This document shows, piece after piece, positions 27,190 to 35,149 of a stretch of DNA of 64,000 nt. The DNA is from Acinetobacter lactucae (lineage in GTDB: Bacteria; Pseudomonadota; Gammaproteobacteria; Pseudomonadales; Moraxellaceae): contig NZ_LRPE01000038.1 of the NCBI RefSeq assembly GCF_001605885.1, forward strand, positions 161,102 through 225,101, in the 5' to 3' direction. How positions within the stretch are numbered: position 1 is the first letter of the stretch; every line of letters begins with the position of its first letter. Position numbers and translations under genes: made by a program. The notes beneath the pieces were generated by a model. That model made no database searches, was not told the origin of the DNA, and was given only the letters and a program-made list of their open reading frames with translations.

Positions 27190-29325
27190 ATGAGTGCAAT
27201 TCAATACGAAAAAAATGCCGACAATATTGTCATTTTAACGCTTGATTCAACTGGTCAATCTGCGAACACCATGAATGCCGAGTTTCGTGACTCGCTCGAT
27301 GAAGCGACTCAGAAACTTAAAGCAGAAACAGAACTTTCAGGTGTAATTTTCCGCTCAGCTAAAAAAACGTTCTTTGCAGGCGGTGATTTAGATGAGCTGA
27401 TTCAAGTTCAGCCTGAACATGCGACTGAGTTTTTCAATATGGTTGAAAAGCTAAAAGGTCATTTACGTACAATTGAAACGCTCGGTATTCCAGTGGTTGC
27501 AGCATTAAATGGCACGGCACTTGGCGGTGGTTGGGAAATCGCATTAAGTTGCCATCATCGTATTGCAATTAATGACCCGAAAAGTAAATTTGGCCTACCA
27601 GAAGTTACTTTAGGTTTGTTACCGGGCGGCGGCGGTATTGTACGTATGGTACGTCTATTGGGGCTTCAAAACGCGTTCCCATTTTTAATGGAAGGTAAAC
27701 AGTTTGGTGTTGATAAAGCAAAATCTTTAGGCTTAATTCATGACACTTCCGAAAATGAACAAGAACTTTTAGATAAAGCAATTGCTTGGATCAAGGCTAA
27801 TCCAAAATCTCAACAGCCGTTTGATGTGAAGGGTTATAAAATTCCGGGTGGCGATCCAAAAACTCCAGCAGTTGCACAAATTCTTGCAATTGCGCCAGCC
27901 ATGTTAAGAGACAAAACTAAAGGTTGTTACCCTGCCCCTGAAGCGATTATGGCTGCCGCAGTTGAGGGCGCTCAAGTCGATGTAGATACTGCACTGCGTA
28001 TTGAGTCTCGCTATTTTACTCAGCTTACAACAGGCCAAATTTCTAAAAATATGATCGGCACTTTCTGGCATGGTTTAAATGCAATTAAGTCTGGTGCAAG
28101 CCGCCCTGCCGACGTTGCAAAATGGCAAGCCACTAAAGTTGGTGTGTTGGGTGCAGGCATGATGGGTGCAGGCATTGCTTATTCAACAGCCATTAAAGGC
28201 ATTCCAGTTGTACTTAAAGATGTATCTATTGAAAATGCAGAGAAAGGCAAAGCATATTCTCAGAAATTGCTAGATAAACGTGTTTCACAAGGCCGCATGA
28301 CGGCAGAAAAACGTGATCAGGTTTTATCGCTCATCACGGCTACAGCTTCTGCTGCAGAATTACAAGATTGTGATTTAATTATTGAAGCCGTATTTGAGAA
28401 TCAAGAACTCAAAGCTAAAGTCACTCAAGAAGCCGAGCAATATCTAGCACCTAACGGTGTAATGGCATCAAACACCTCAACCCTGCCAATTACAGGTTTA
28501 GCGCAAGCAAGTAAGGATGATAAAGCTTTTATCGGCCTACACTTTTTTAGCCCTGTCGACAAAATGCAGTTGGTCGAGATTATTAAAGGCAAAAATACCT
28601 CAAGTGAAACCCTTGCCAAAGCCTACGACTTTGTACAACAAATTGGAAAAACACCAATTGTCGTTAATGATAGCCGTGGTTTCTTTACCAGTCGTGTGTT
28701 TGGCACTTTCATTCAAGAAGGTATGCGTTTGCTTGCAGAAGGCGTCCACCCAGCACGCATTGAAATGGCTGCCCTTAAAGCTGGCATGCCAGTTGGACCA
28801 CTCGCTATTCAAGATGAAGTGTCTTTAACATTAACCGAACATGTTGCTGGTGAGGCACGTAAAGCCCTGCAAGCCGAAGGAAAAGATTTACCTAAAACCT
28901 CTGTAGACGAAGTCGTTCACACCATGATTCATGAGCTAAACCGTAAAGGTAAGGCGGCTGGAGCTGGTTTTTATGAATATCCTGAAAATGGTAAAAAGCA
29001 TCTATGGGAAGGCTTAAACCGCTGGAAAAAAGATCATGATATTTCTGAACAAGATATGATTGATCGCATTCTGTTTGTACAAGCGCTAGATACCTTACGT
29101 TGTTATGAAGAAGGTGTATTAGAGTCTGTAATTGATGCCAATGTCGGTTCTATTTTTGGAATTGGTTATGCACCTTGGACGGGAGGAGCAATTCAATTCC
29201 TAAATCAGTATGGTACTGATAAAGCACAAAAACGTGCCGAAGAATTGGCTGCAAAATATGGTGAACGTTTTACCCCACCTGCCTTACTAAAAGCCAAAGC
29301 GGAGCAGAAACAAAATATTCAATAA
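27190..29325 (+). CDS. Bifunctional enoyl-CoA hydratase/3-hydroxyacyl-CoA dehydrogenase (FadB/FadJ type)
   Basis: Alpha-subunit of a beta-oxidation complex, 711 residues, close to FadJ (714) and FadB (729). N-terminal crotonase domain: oxyanion-hole segment KTFFAGGDLDEL, and the two catalytic glutamates in GGGWEIALSCHHRIA and LPEVTLGLLPGGGG. The dehydrogenase domain starts near residue 315 with the NAD Rossmann motif GVLGAGMMGAGIAY, continues through NTSTLPI and LHFFSPVDKMQLVEII (catalytic His), and ends in the C-terminal helical region. It is cotranscribed with the thiolase gene 18 nt upstream and followed by a strong terminator. Confidence 0.95.
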   Translation: MSAIQYEKNADNIVILTLDSTGQSANTMNAEFRDSLDEATQKLKAETELSGVIFRSAKKTFFAGGDLDELIQVQPEHATEFFNMVEKLKGHLRTIETLGIPVVAALNGTALGGGWEIALSCHHRIAINDPKSKFGLPEVTLGLLPGGGGIVRMVRLLGLQNAFPFLMEGKQFGVDKAKSLGLIHDTSENEQELLDKAIAWIKANPKSQQPFDVKGYKIPGGDPKTPAVAQILAIAPAMLRDKTKGCYPAPEAIMAAAVEGAQVDVDTALRIESRYFTQLTTGQISKNMIGTFWHGLNAIKSGASRPADVAKWQATKVGVLGAGMMGAGIAYSTAIKGIPVVLKDVSIENAEKGKAYSQKLLDKRVSQGRMTAEKRDQVLSLITATASAAELQDCDLIIEAVFENQELKAKVTQEAEQYLAPNGVMASNTSTLPITGLAQASKDDKAFIGLHFFSPVDKMQLVEIIKGKNTSSETLAKAYDFVQQIGKTPIVVNDSRGFFTSRVFGTFIQEGMRLLAEGVHPARIEMAALKAGMPVGPLAIQDEVSLTLTEHVAGEARKALQAEGKDLPKTSVDEVVHTMIHELNRKGKAAGAGFYEYPENGKKHLWEGLNRWKKDHDISEQDMIDRILFVQALDTLRCYEEGVLESVIDANVGSIFGIGYAPWTGGAIQFLNQYGTDKAQKRAEELAAKYGERFTPPALLKAKAEQKQNIQ

Positions 29326-29363
29326 CTTAGACTTACTGAATATTCAAAAACTGCATAAACCTT

Positions 29364-29398
29364 ACCCATATAAATATATTTTATTTATATGGGTTTTT
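29364..29398 (+). terminator. Terminator of the thiolase-FadB operon
   Basis: Perfect 13-bp stem (ACCCATATAAATA with its complement), 5-nt loop, then TTTT, about 40 nt after the stop. Confidence 0.9.
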
Positions 29399-29489
29399 CT
29401 TTATGACCTTTAAGATTCCTGCCCCCTGCCTAAATATGCTATAAATAGACTTCATTTTTGTGCTTCTACAGCACATTCGAGAAATCCTT

Positions 29490-29747
29490 ATGTCCGATAA
29501 AAATTCTTCCGAGTCAGCAATTTTAGGCTGGAAATTTGTTCTGATCGTTGGTGTCTTAAGTGCGATTTTCCTTGGTTTTTTCTATTTAGCGATGAGTAAT
29601 GAACCTGACTATATGCCAGGTGCACAGCGCAAAGCTCAACAAGAGCAAATGCAGCAAAAGGCTGAACACTCTACTGAGCAACACGCTCAACATAGTGACA
29701 ATATGCCTGAAATGGATATGCAAGAACACAAGCAATCAACTCAGTAA
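29490..29747 (+). CDS. Small membrane-anchored protein with His/Met-rich tail
   Basis: 85 residues by the ATG at 29490. One membrane helix (residues ~10-32, WKFVLIVGVLSAIFLGFFYL) is followed by a short DYMPG segment. The tail of about 45 residues is rich in Gln, His, Met and Glu (QQEQMQQKAEHSTEQHAQHS, then NMPEMDMQEHKQ). With the tail probably in the periplasm, the His/Met spacing suggests copper or other metal binding, but no named family is recognised. The patatin gene begins 15 nt downstream, so the two are probably cotranscribed. Small membrane-accessory peptide is the safest description. Confidence 0.7.
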   Translation: MSDKNSSESAILGWKFVLIVGVLSAIFLGFFYLAMSNEPDYMPGAQRKAQQEQMQQKAEHSTEQHAQHSDNMPEMDMQEHKQSTQ

Positions 29748-29762
29748 TTAGATATTTTTCAA

Positions 29763-30623
29763 ATGACAGATTTTTCCCGTAATGCACTGGTTGTAGAAGG
29801 TGGAGGCATGCGCGGTGCCTTTACCAGTGGTGTACTTGACGCGTTTTTACAACAACAGTTCAACCCTTTCGATTTATATGTTGGCGTATCATCTGGTTCA
29901 ACCAATGTCGCCAACTACTTAGCAGGCCAGCAAGGCCGCACGCTAACCTTTTATATTGATCATTCACTCCGTCCAGAATTCATCGATTACAAACGCTTTT
30001 TTAAAGGCGGCGATTTACTTGATTTAAAATGGATGTGGGAAATTGGTGAGCAAGAGCACCCTCTTGATCAACAGAGTCTTTTTGCTAAAAATCCAGATTT
30101 TTATATGGTATTGACCCATGCCAAAACAGGTCATGCAGAATATCTTCGTGCGGGTAAAGATAATTTACTCAATGCACTTCGTGCTTCTAGCTCAATTCCA
30201 GTTTTAACGCGTCATCCTGTTGATATTATGGGTGAACCTTATTTTGATGGTGGTGTTGCAGATGCCTTACCCGTTCGCTGGACGGCTCAGCAAAGTGGCG
30301 TCAAAAAACTGTTAGTTTTACGCACTCGCCCGAAAAACTACTTCAAGGCAAGTAGTCGAGGTGATCAATTCCTCGCAAAATACGCTTTTAAACATCATTA
30401 TGGTTTTGCAAATAGTTTGCGTAGCCGCTGTGCTCGTTATAACGCTTCAGTAGATTTTGTTCGTGGTGAAAATCCAGACCAACAAATTTTAGAAGTGTGT
30501 CCACCGCCACTTAAAAATATGGCTGGCCGTTTAACTACCAATCCGAAAAAGCTTCGCTACAGTTATGAAGTTGGTTTAGAGACTGGCTTACAGGCCATCG
30601 AAAGTTGGAATGCAATGAAATAA
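29763..30623 (+). CDS. Patatin-like phospholipase (YjjU-like)
   Basis: Predicted lipid acyl hydrolase with a Ser-Asp dyad, 286 residues. The oxyanion-hole motif is VVEGGGMRGAFTSG (residues 10-23). The nucleophile elbow GVSSG gives Ser43. The catalytic aspartate is in YFDGGVADALP (near 160). No signal peptide, so probably cytoplasmic or membrane-associated from inside. Similar in layout to E. coli YjjU but shorter. It follows the His/Met-rich membrane peptide and ends in a hairpin shared with the convergent GNAT gene. Confidence 0.9.
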   Translation: MTDFSRNALVVEGGGMRGAFTSGVLDAFLQQQFNPFDLYVGVSSGSTNVANYLAGQQGRTLTFYIDHSLRPEFIDYKRFFKGGDLLDLKWMWEIGEQEHPLDQQSLFAKNPDFYMVLTHAKTGHAEYLRAGKDNLLNALRASSSIPVLTRHPVDIMGEPYFDGGVADALPVRWTAQQSGVKKLLVLRTRPKNYFKASSRGDQFLAKYAFKHHYGFANSLRSRCARYNASVDFVRGENPDQQILEVCPPPLKNMAGRLTTNPKKLRYSYEVGLETGLQAIESWNAMK

Positions 30624-30627
30624 ATTA

Positions 30628-30659
30628 AAATTGAGATTTCTAAAAAGAAGTCTCAATTT
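30628..30659. terminator. Bidirectional hairpin between convergent genes
   Basis: AAATTGAGA (30628-30636) pairs with TCTCAATTT (30651-30659). It begins 5 nt past the patatin stop and overlaps the last codons of the opposing GNAT gene. Confidence 0.6.
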
Positions 30660-31072
30660 AACTTCAAAACCATATCAATATGTGGAATGCCACAGTCTTG
30701 GTAAACCTCGCCTTGCACGTGAAAACCTAAAGCTTCATAAAAGGCTGTTACATAGGTTTGTGCTGAAAGCTTTAAATAAGGCAGTTTATGATGACGCGCA
30801 TATTCAATAATATGCTGCATTAAAATTTTACCTATACCTTGCTTTCGATAAGACATTAAAACAGCAACACGCCCTACGCTATGTTGTGGCAACAAACGTG
30901 CTGTAGCAATAGGCTGTTCTTTGTCATAGACAATAAAATGTAGAACTACCGCATCCAAGTCGTCCCATTCATCTTCAGGTGCAATTCCCTGTTCTTGAAT
31001 AAACACTTGCTCACGGATGTATTTGGCATCTTTCTCAAGCTGTTTCCAACCACCCTCTACAATTTTATACAT
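30653..31072 (-). CDS. GNAT-family N-acetyltransferase
   Basis: 139-residue acetyl-CoA-dependent acyltransferase. The fold's motif A is seen as VAVLMSYRKQGIGKILMQHI, with the R-x-x-G-x-G acetyl-CoA pyrophosphate loop. YLKLSAQTYVTAFYEALGFH is the C-terminal GNAT segment with the conserved tyrosine. REQVFIQEQGIAPEDEWDD resembles the ElaA/YjcF branch. The substrate is unknown. Its start lies 12 nt after the methyltransferase stop, so the two form an operon; GGGGAATGG precedes the ATG. Confidence 0.88.
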   Translation of the reverse strand: MYKIVEGGWKQLEKDAKYIREQVFIQEQGIAPEDEWDDLDAVVLHFIVYDKEQPIATARLLPQHSVGRVAVLMSYRKQGIGKILMQHIIEYARHHKLPYLKLSAQTYVTAFYEALGFHVQGEVYQDCGIPHIDMVLKLN

Positions 31073-31084
31073 CCATTCCCCGTC

Positions 31085-32323
31085 CTAGCACTTGCAGCCA
31101 ATATTTTCGATTGGCAACTGATCTTGCATTAACAATTCCAACGTTTGTTTTTTAATCCCGTACATCTCTTTCAATGCTTGGATTTGAGCCATAATCTTGG
31201 CATCAGGTTGTGAAACATTTTTGCGTTTTGTTGCCAAAATCATTTTATTTTTGCTGGTATGTTCAAGCGATACAAACTCAAAAACTTTAGTTTCGTAGCC
31301 ATACGCTTTTAAAAGTAACGCACGTAAAGTGTCGGTCAGCATCTCGGCTTGTTGCCCAGCATGAATACCAAACTGTAGCATTGGTTGTAAAACTTCTGGG
31401 CTATGTAATTGAGGGCGTAACTCTTTGTGGCAACATGGCGCGCACATAATCATCGAAGCGTTTAAACGGATTCCAGTATGAATAGCAAAATCTGTCGCAA
31501 TATCACATGCGTGTAAGGCAATCATTACATCCAGCTTTTCCGGTTGATAACTACGAACGTCACCTTCAAAAAAGTCTAAGTGGTTAAAATGCACTTTGTC
31601 TGCAACATTCTGGCAAAACTCAACCAGATTCGGGCGCAATTCAACACCAGTAATCAACGGTGTTTTTTGCTGCTCTTGCAAATAATCATATAACGCAAAA
31701 GTTAAATAACCTTTCCCCGAGCCAAAATCGACAATGCGTAACTCTTGTTGAGATGCATCAATCTGTTCATAGGCACTCGCAAAAATTTCGATAAATTTAT
31801 TAATCTGTTTCCATTTACGAGCCATGCTTGGAATAACTTGGGCTTTCTCATCAGTAATACCCAGCTCTTTTAAAAATGCATTCCCTTGCTGTACATAGCG
31901 CTGCTTTTCACGGTCATGCGCCTGAACCGTTTGTGTCGCATTTACTGCCTGTTTTTTACCCATATTTAATATGGCTTTTTTCTTATTTTTTTTAAGTTGA
32001 ATTTCTTGAGTAGTCGAAAATAAGTTTGCTTGCTTACACTGAGTGATTAATTGCTCAATCTGCTGCAAGCCCTCTTGAAATGAATAGTTTTTAGTCATAT
32101 CTTGAGTCGTGTGATGGTATAGAGCTGAAAGCTGTTTCTGTCCATGTAGCTCTACAACGCGGAAAGTGATTTTTTCCAGCTGCGCCAGCTCTCCCTTATA
32201 TTGGCTCAAGATCAAACGTTCAAAAGCTTGTTGGTCAAGCATTTGCTTGATTTCATGAAAGAATTGCTGTTCTTGCTCAAAGGAGAAAACCGACACGGAT
32301 ATACCTGAAAAATGAAGACTCAT
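31085..32323 (-). CDS. Class I SAM-dependent methyltransferase (Methyltransf_32-like)
   Basis: 412-residue protein with a long N-terminal region (residues 1-160, basic and helical, KKNKKKAILNMGKKQ) and a Rossmann methyltransferase domain. SAM motif I is RIVDFGSGKGYLTFALYDYL. VMIALHACDIATDFAI and MIMCAPCCHKELRPQL match a family related to eukaryotic METTL25/RRNAD1. The CCH cluster and a C-terminal GCKC end suggest metal binding. The basic N-terminus suggests an RNA substrate (inference). It leads an operon with the GNAT gene. Confidence 0.8.
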   Translation of the reverse strand: MSLHFSGISVSVFSFEQEQQFFHEIKQMLDQQAFERLILSQYKGELAQLEKITFRVVELHGQKQLSALYHHTTQDMTKNYSFQEGLQQIEQLITQCKQANLFSTTQEIQLKKNKKKAILNMGKKQAVNATQTVQAHDREKQRYVQQGNAFLKELGITDEKAQVIPSMARKWKQINKFIEIFASAYEQIDASQQELRIVDFGSGKGYLTFALYDYLQEQQKTPLITGVELRPNLVEFCQNVADKVHFNHLDFFEGDVRSYQPEKLDVMIALHACDIATDFAIHTGIRLNASMIMCAPCCHKELRPQLHSPEVLQPMLQFGIHAGQQAEMLTDTLRALLLKAYGYETKVFEFVSLEHTSKNKMILATKRKNVSQPDAKIMAQIQALKEMYGIKKQTLELLMQDQLPIENIGCKC

Positions 32324-32423
32324 ATAAAATAGAAGTTTAAAGGGTCTAGGATTAAAAATAAAATAACTTTACGACTGTTTTGTATTTCTATACATTTGTA
32401 TTTTTAATCAAAAAATTAAAGTT

Positions 32424-33065
32424 ATGAGTAAATCTGTGTTGGAAACTTACGATCCAAAAGAAGAACTATTTAATGCCTATAGTCATGGTGCTGGCGTTGT
32501 TATGGCGGTTGTAGCTTCTATCTTTTTAATTATAAAGGGATCTTATCTTTCCACTGCTCAATGGGTGGGCTTATGGGTATATTCATTTAGCCTAATTTTA
32601 GTTTTTACCAGTTCTACACTCTATCATTTTGCTCAAACACAAAACCTACGCTACTGGTATAAAAAACTCGACCATACTGCTATTTATTATTTAATTGCTG
32701 GAACATATACCCCGTTCTTAAGCATTGCTATACCTACACAAAAAGCTCATATTTTGCTTATTGCACTTTGGAGCATTGCTGCAATTGGTACACTTTTCAA
32801 GTTAGTTTTCATTCACCGCTTTCAGAAAATTTCTTTACTTGCTTATGTGCTTATGGGGTGGCTTGCTGTATTTGTTATGGATGATATGCGTACTTATTTA
32901 AGTAAAGATACGTTGATTTTATTAATCATTGGCGGATTAGCTTATACGGTTGGAGCATTGTTTTACGCGTTAAAAAAGGTAAGATATACCCATGCGATCT
33001 GGCATATTTTTGTGCTTTTAGGTGCAGGGGCACATTTTCTTGCCATCTATTGGTACATAGTTTAG
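32424..33065 (+). CDS. trhA: Hemolysin III family membrane protein (TrhA/YqfA)
   Basis: 213-residue, seven-helix membrane protein of the PAQR/HlyIII superfamily. The conserved zinc-site motifs are present: EELFNAYSHGAGVVMAV with the first region, SSTLYHFAQ (Ser and His), KLDHTAIYYLIAGTYTPF, and the C-terminal HAIWHIFVLLGAGAHFLAIY carrying two histidines. In E. coli the homologue influences membrane energy homeostasis; 'hemolysin' is a historical label. Monocistronic, divergent from the methyltransferase operon. Confidence 0.9.
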   Translation: MSKSVLETYDPKEELFNAYSHGAGVVMAVVASIFLIIKGSYLSTAQWVGLWVYSFSLILVFTSSTLYHFAQTQNLRYWYKKLDHTAIYYLIAGTYTPFLSIAIPTQKAHILLIALWSIAAIGTLFKLVFIHRFQKISLLAYVLMGWLAVFVMDDMRTYLSKDTLILLIIGGLAYTVGALFYALKKVRYTHAIWHIFVLLGAGAHFLAIYWYIV

Positions 33066-33196
33066 TCCATTTTTCACTCATATTCAGTGATCCTGAAAGA
33101 GTCATGGATGATGTTCTTTCACGCTATTCTTTGAGAAAAACACGTCTTAAAAAGAGTAGTAATTAAAAATAAATTTTAACGGATATAAGGACTTAT

Positions 33197-34507
33197 ATGG
33201 AGTCAACCTCTGCGACTGCTGCTCCTGTAGTAGCCACGAATTCAAAAACACGAGTTTTGTTTGCAAGCTTAGTCGGTACAACCATTGAGTTCTTCGACTT
33301 TTATATCTATGCAACAGCTGCCGTGATTATCTTTCCACACCTATTTTTCCCTGCTAGTAGTGGCAGTGCCGCAGTCTTACAATCTCTGGCAACCTTTGCA
33401 ATTGCCTTTATTGCTCGCCCTATTGGTGCCGCATTATTTGGCCATCTCGGAGACCGTATTGGCCGAAAAGCAACTTTAGTTGCAGCTTTACTGACCATGG
33501 GTATTTCAACTGTATGTATTGGTTTGCTTCCAACCTATGCCCAAATCGGAATTGTCGCACCATTACTATTAGCCGTTTGTCGTTTAGGACAAGGTCTAGG
33601 CTTAGGCGGTGAATGGAGTGGCGCAGTATTATTAGCGACTGAAAATGCCCCAAAAGGTAAAAGAGCATGGTATGGCATGTTTCCTCAGCTAGGTGCTCCA
33701 ATTGGCTTTATTTTGGCAACAGGTTCATTCTTACTATTAAGTGCGGTTATTCCAGAGCAAGCATTCATGCAATGGGGTTGGCGTATTCCATTCATTGCTA
33801 GTGCTGTATTAGTGATTGTTGGCTTATACATCCGTTTAAAACTGCATGAAACTCCAGCTTTCCAAAAGGTTTTAGATAAGCAAAAAGAAGTTAATATTCC
33901 ATTTAAAGAAGTCTTAACCAAACATACAGGTAAGCTTATTCTTGGTACAGTTGCTGCAATTTGTACCTTTGTTGTGTTCTATCTTACTACCGTATTTGCC
34001 TTAAACTGGGGAACCACAAAGCTTGGCTATGCACGTGGTGAGTTTTTAGAACTTCAACTTTTTGCCACACTTTGCTTCGCTGCATTTATTCCTTTATCGG
34101 CTATTTTTGCAGAAAAATTTGGTCGTAAAACAACTTCTATTGGCGTTTGTATCGCTGCTGCGATTTTCGGTTTGTTCTTCTCTAGTATGTTAGAGTCAGA
34201 AAATACCTTAATCGTCTTCCTTTTCTTGTGTACAGGTTTATCAATTATGGGCTTAACCTATGGTCCAATTGGTACAGTTCTTTCTGAACTTTTTCCAACC
34301 TCGGTTCGTTATACAGGTTCAGCATTAACCTTTAACCTAGCTGGTATTTTTGGTGCATCTTTTGCCCCACTTATTGCCACTAAACTTGCTGAAACTTATG
34401 GCTTGTATGCGGTTGGTTATTATCTTACTGCGGCATCACTTTTATCATTAGTTGCCTTCTTACTTATTCGTGAAACAAAAAATGATGATGTAAATAACCA
34501 GATTTAA
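33197..34507 (+). CDS. MFS metabolite:H+ symporter (MHS family)
   Basis: 436-residue twelve-helix transporter of the MHS branch, which includes ProP, ShiA and KgtP. FASLVGTTIEFFDFYIYATA is the MHS N-terminal signature, HLGDRIGRKATLVAAL is the loop 2-3 motif, and LGLGGEWSGAVLLATENAP is the helix 4-5 motif. The second half carries AEKFGRKTTSIG and ELFPTSVRYTGSALTFN. The substrate (organic acid, osmolyte or shikimate-like) cannot be read from sequence. AAGGA precedes the ATG by 6 nt, and a terminator follows the stop. Confidence 0.9.
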   Translation: MESTSATAAPVVATNSKTRVLFASLVGTTIEFFDFYIYATAAVIIFPHLFFPASSGSAAVLQSLATFAIAFIARPIGAALFGHLGDRIGRKATLVAALLTMGISTVCIGLLPTYAQIGIVAPLLLAVCRLGQGLGLGGEWSGAVLLATENAPKGKRAWYGMFPQLGAPIGFILATGSFLLLSAVIPEQAFMQWGWRIPFIASAVLVIVGLYIRLKLHETPAFQKVLDKQKEVNIPFKEVLTKHTGKLILGTVAAICTFVVFYLTTVFALNWGTTKLGYARGEFLELQLFATLCFAAFIPLSAIFAEKFGRKTTSIGVCIAAAIFGLFFSSMLESENTLIVFLFLCTGLSIMGLTYGPIGTVLSELFPTSVRYTGSALTFNLAGIFGASFAPLIATKLAETYGLYAVGYYLTAASLLSLVAFLLIRETKNDDVNNQI

Positions 34508-34525
34508 AGTTCTAAAACACCCCAT

Positions 34526-34560
34526 AAAAAAAGCCGGTTCAAAATTGAACCGGCTTTTTT
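34526..34560. terminator. Bidirectional terminator
   Basis: AAAAAAAGCCGGTTCAA with GAACCGGCTTTTTT, a strong stem with A- and T-runs, between the transporter gene and the opposing secreted-protein gene. Confidence 0.92.
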
Positions 34561-34573
34561 ATACAAAAACGAA

Positions 34574-35017
34574 TTAATTCATTGATGCAGGATTTGCTGG
34601 AGCAACACTATTTGTTGCTGCTGGCGCTGTTACATTACTTGCTGCAACTGCCGCTGGTCCTGCTACAGCTGCTTCACCGATTAAAGCAACTTTTGCTTTT
34701 TCTTGGCTTTTTGCAGAAAGAGCTGGGTTACTTGCCACAATTCGATTAATGTTTGCTGAGTTTGCCGGAGCAATCGCTGTAGTTTGTAAAATAATTGGGC
34801 GATTACCTGTGTTACCCAACGTATAGCGGATCCCTGTACGAGGGCTAATCACTGTCGTATTTTCTTGCTTCACTACAGCTTGAGCCGAAGTTGGGCCTTT
34901 TGCTGCAAGTACTTTGTCAACCGTTGTCGTTTGAGGGGCTGAAGCTGCTTCTGCTGCAAAAACAAAACTTGGTACAGCAAGAACAGTTAAAAATAAAGGT
35001 TGTAATACTTTTTTCAT
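34574..35017 (-). CDS. Secreted Ala-rich protein of unknown function
   Basis: 147 residues with a Sec signal peptide (MKKVLQPLFLTVLAVPSFVFA). The mature protein is low in complexity and rich in Ala, Val, Thr, Pro and Asn, with no cysteine. A more ordered central part includes PRTGIRYTLGNTGNRPIILQ, and the end is an AAVAASNVTAPAATNSVAP-type tail. The ATG at 35017 was chosen because GGAAAGA lies just upstream; the ATG at 35035 adds residues before the lysines of the signal. It may be a periplasmic or surface protein. No family recognised. Confidence 0.7.
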   Translation of the reverse strand: MKKVLQPLFLTVLAVPSFVFAAEAASAPQTTTVDKVLAAKGPTSAQAVVKQENTTVISPRTGIRYTLGNTGNRPIILQTTAIAPANSANINRIVASNPALSAKSQEKAKVALIGEAAVAGPAAVAASNVTAPAATNSVAPANPASMN

Positions 35018-35105
35018 TGTCTTTCCAACATACACTCTGGATGAGAAGTAAATAGCATTTAATGCTTAAAACTGCAAACATTATTCACAGGCTTACTACA
35101 AACAT

Positions 35106-35139
35106 AAAAAAAGCAGAACAATTGTTCTGCTTTTTTTTG
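35106..35139. terminator. Bidirectional terminator after secA
   Basis: AAGCAGAACAATTGTTCTGCTT is a palindrome flanked by A-run and T-run. It starts about 11 nt past the secA stop. Confidence 0.92.
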
Positions 35140-35149
35140 TGAAGGCAGA

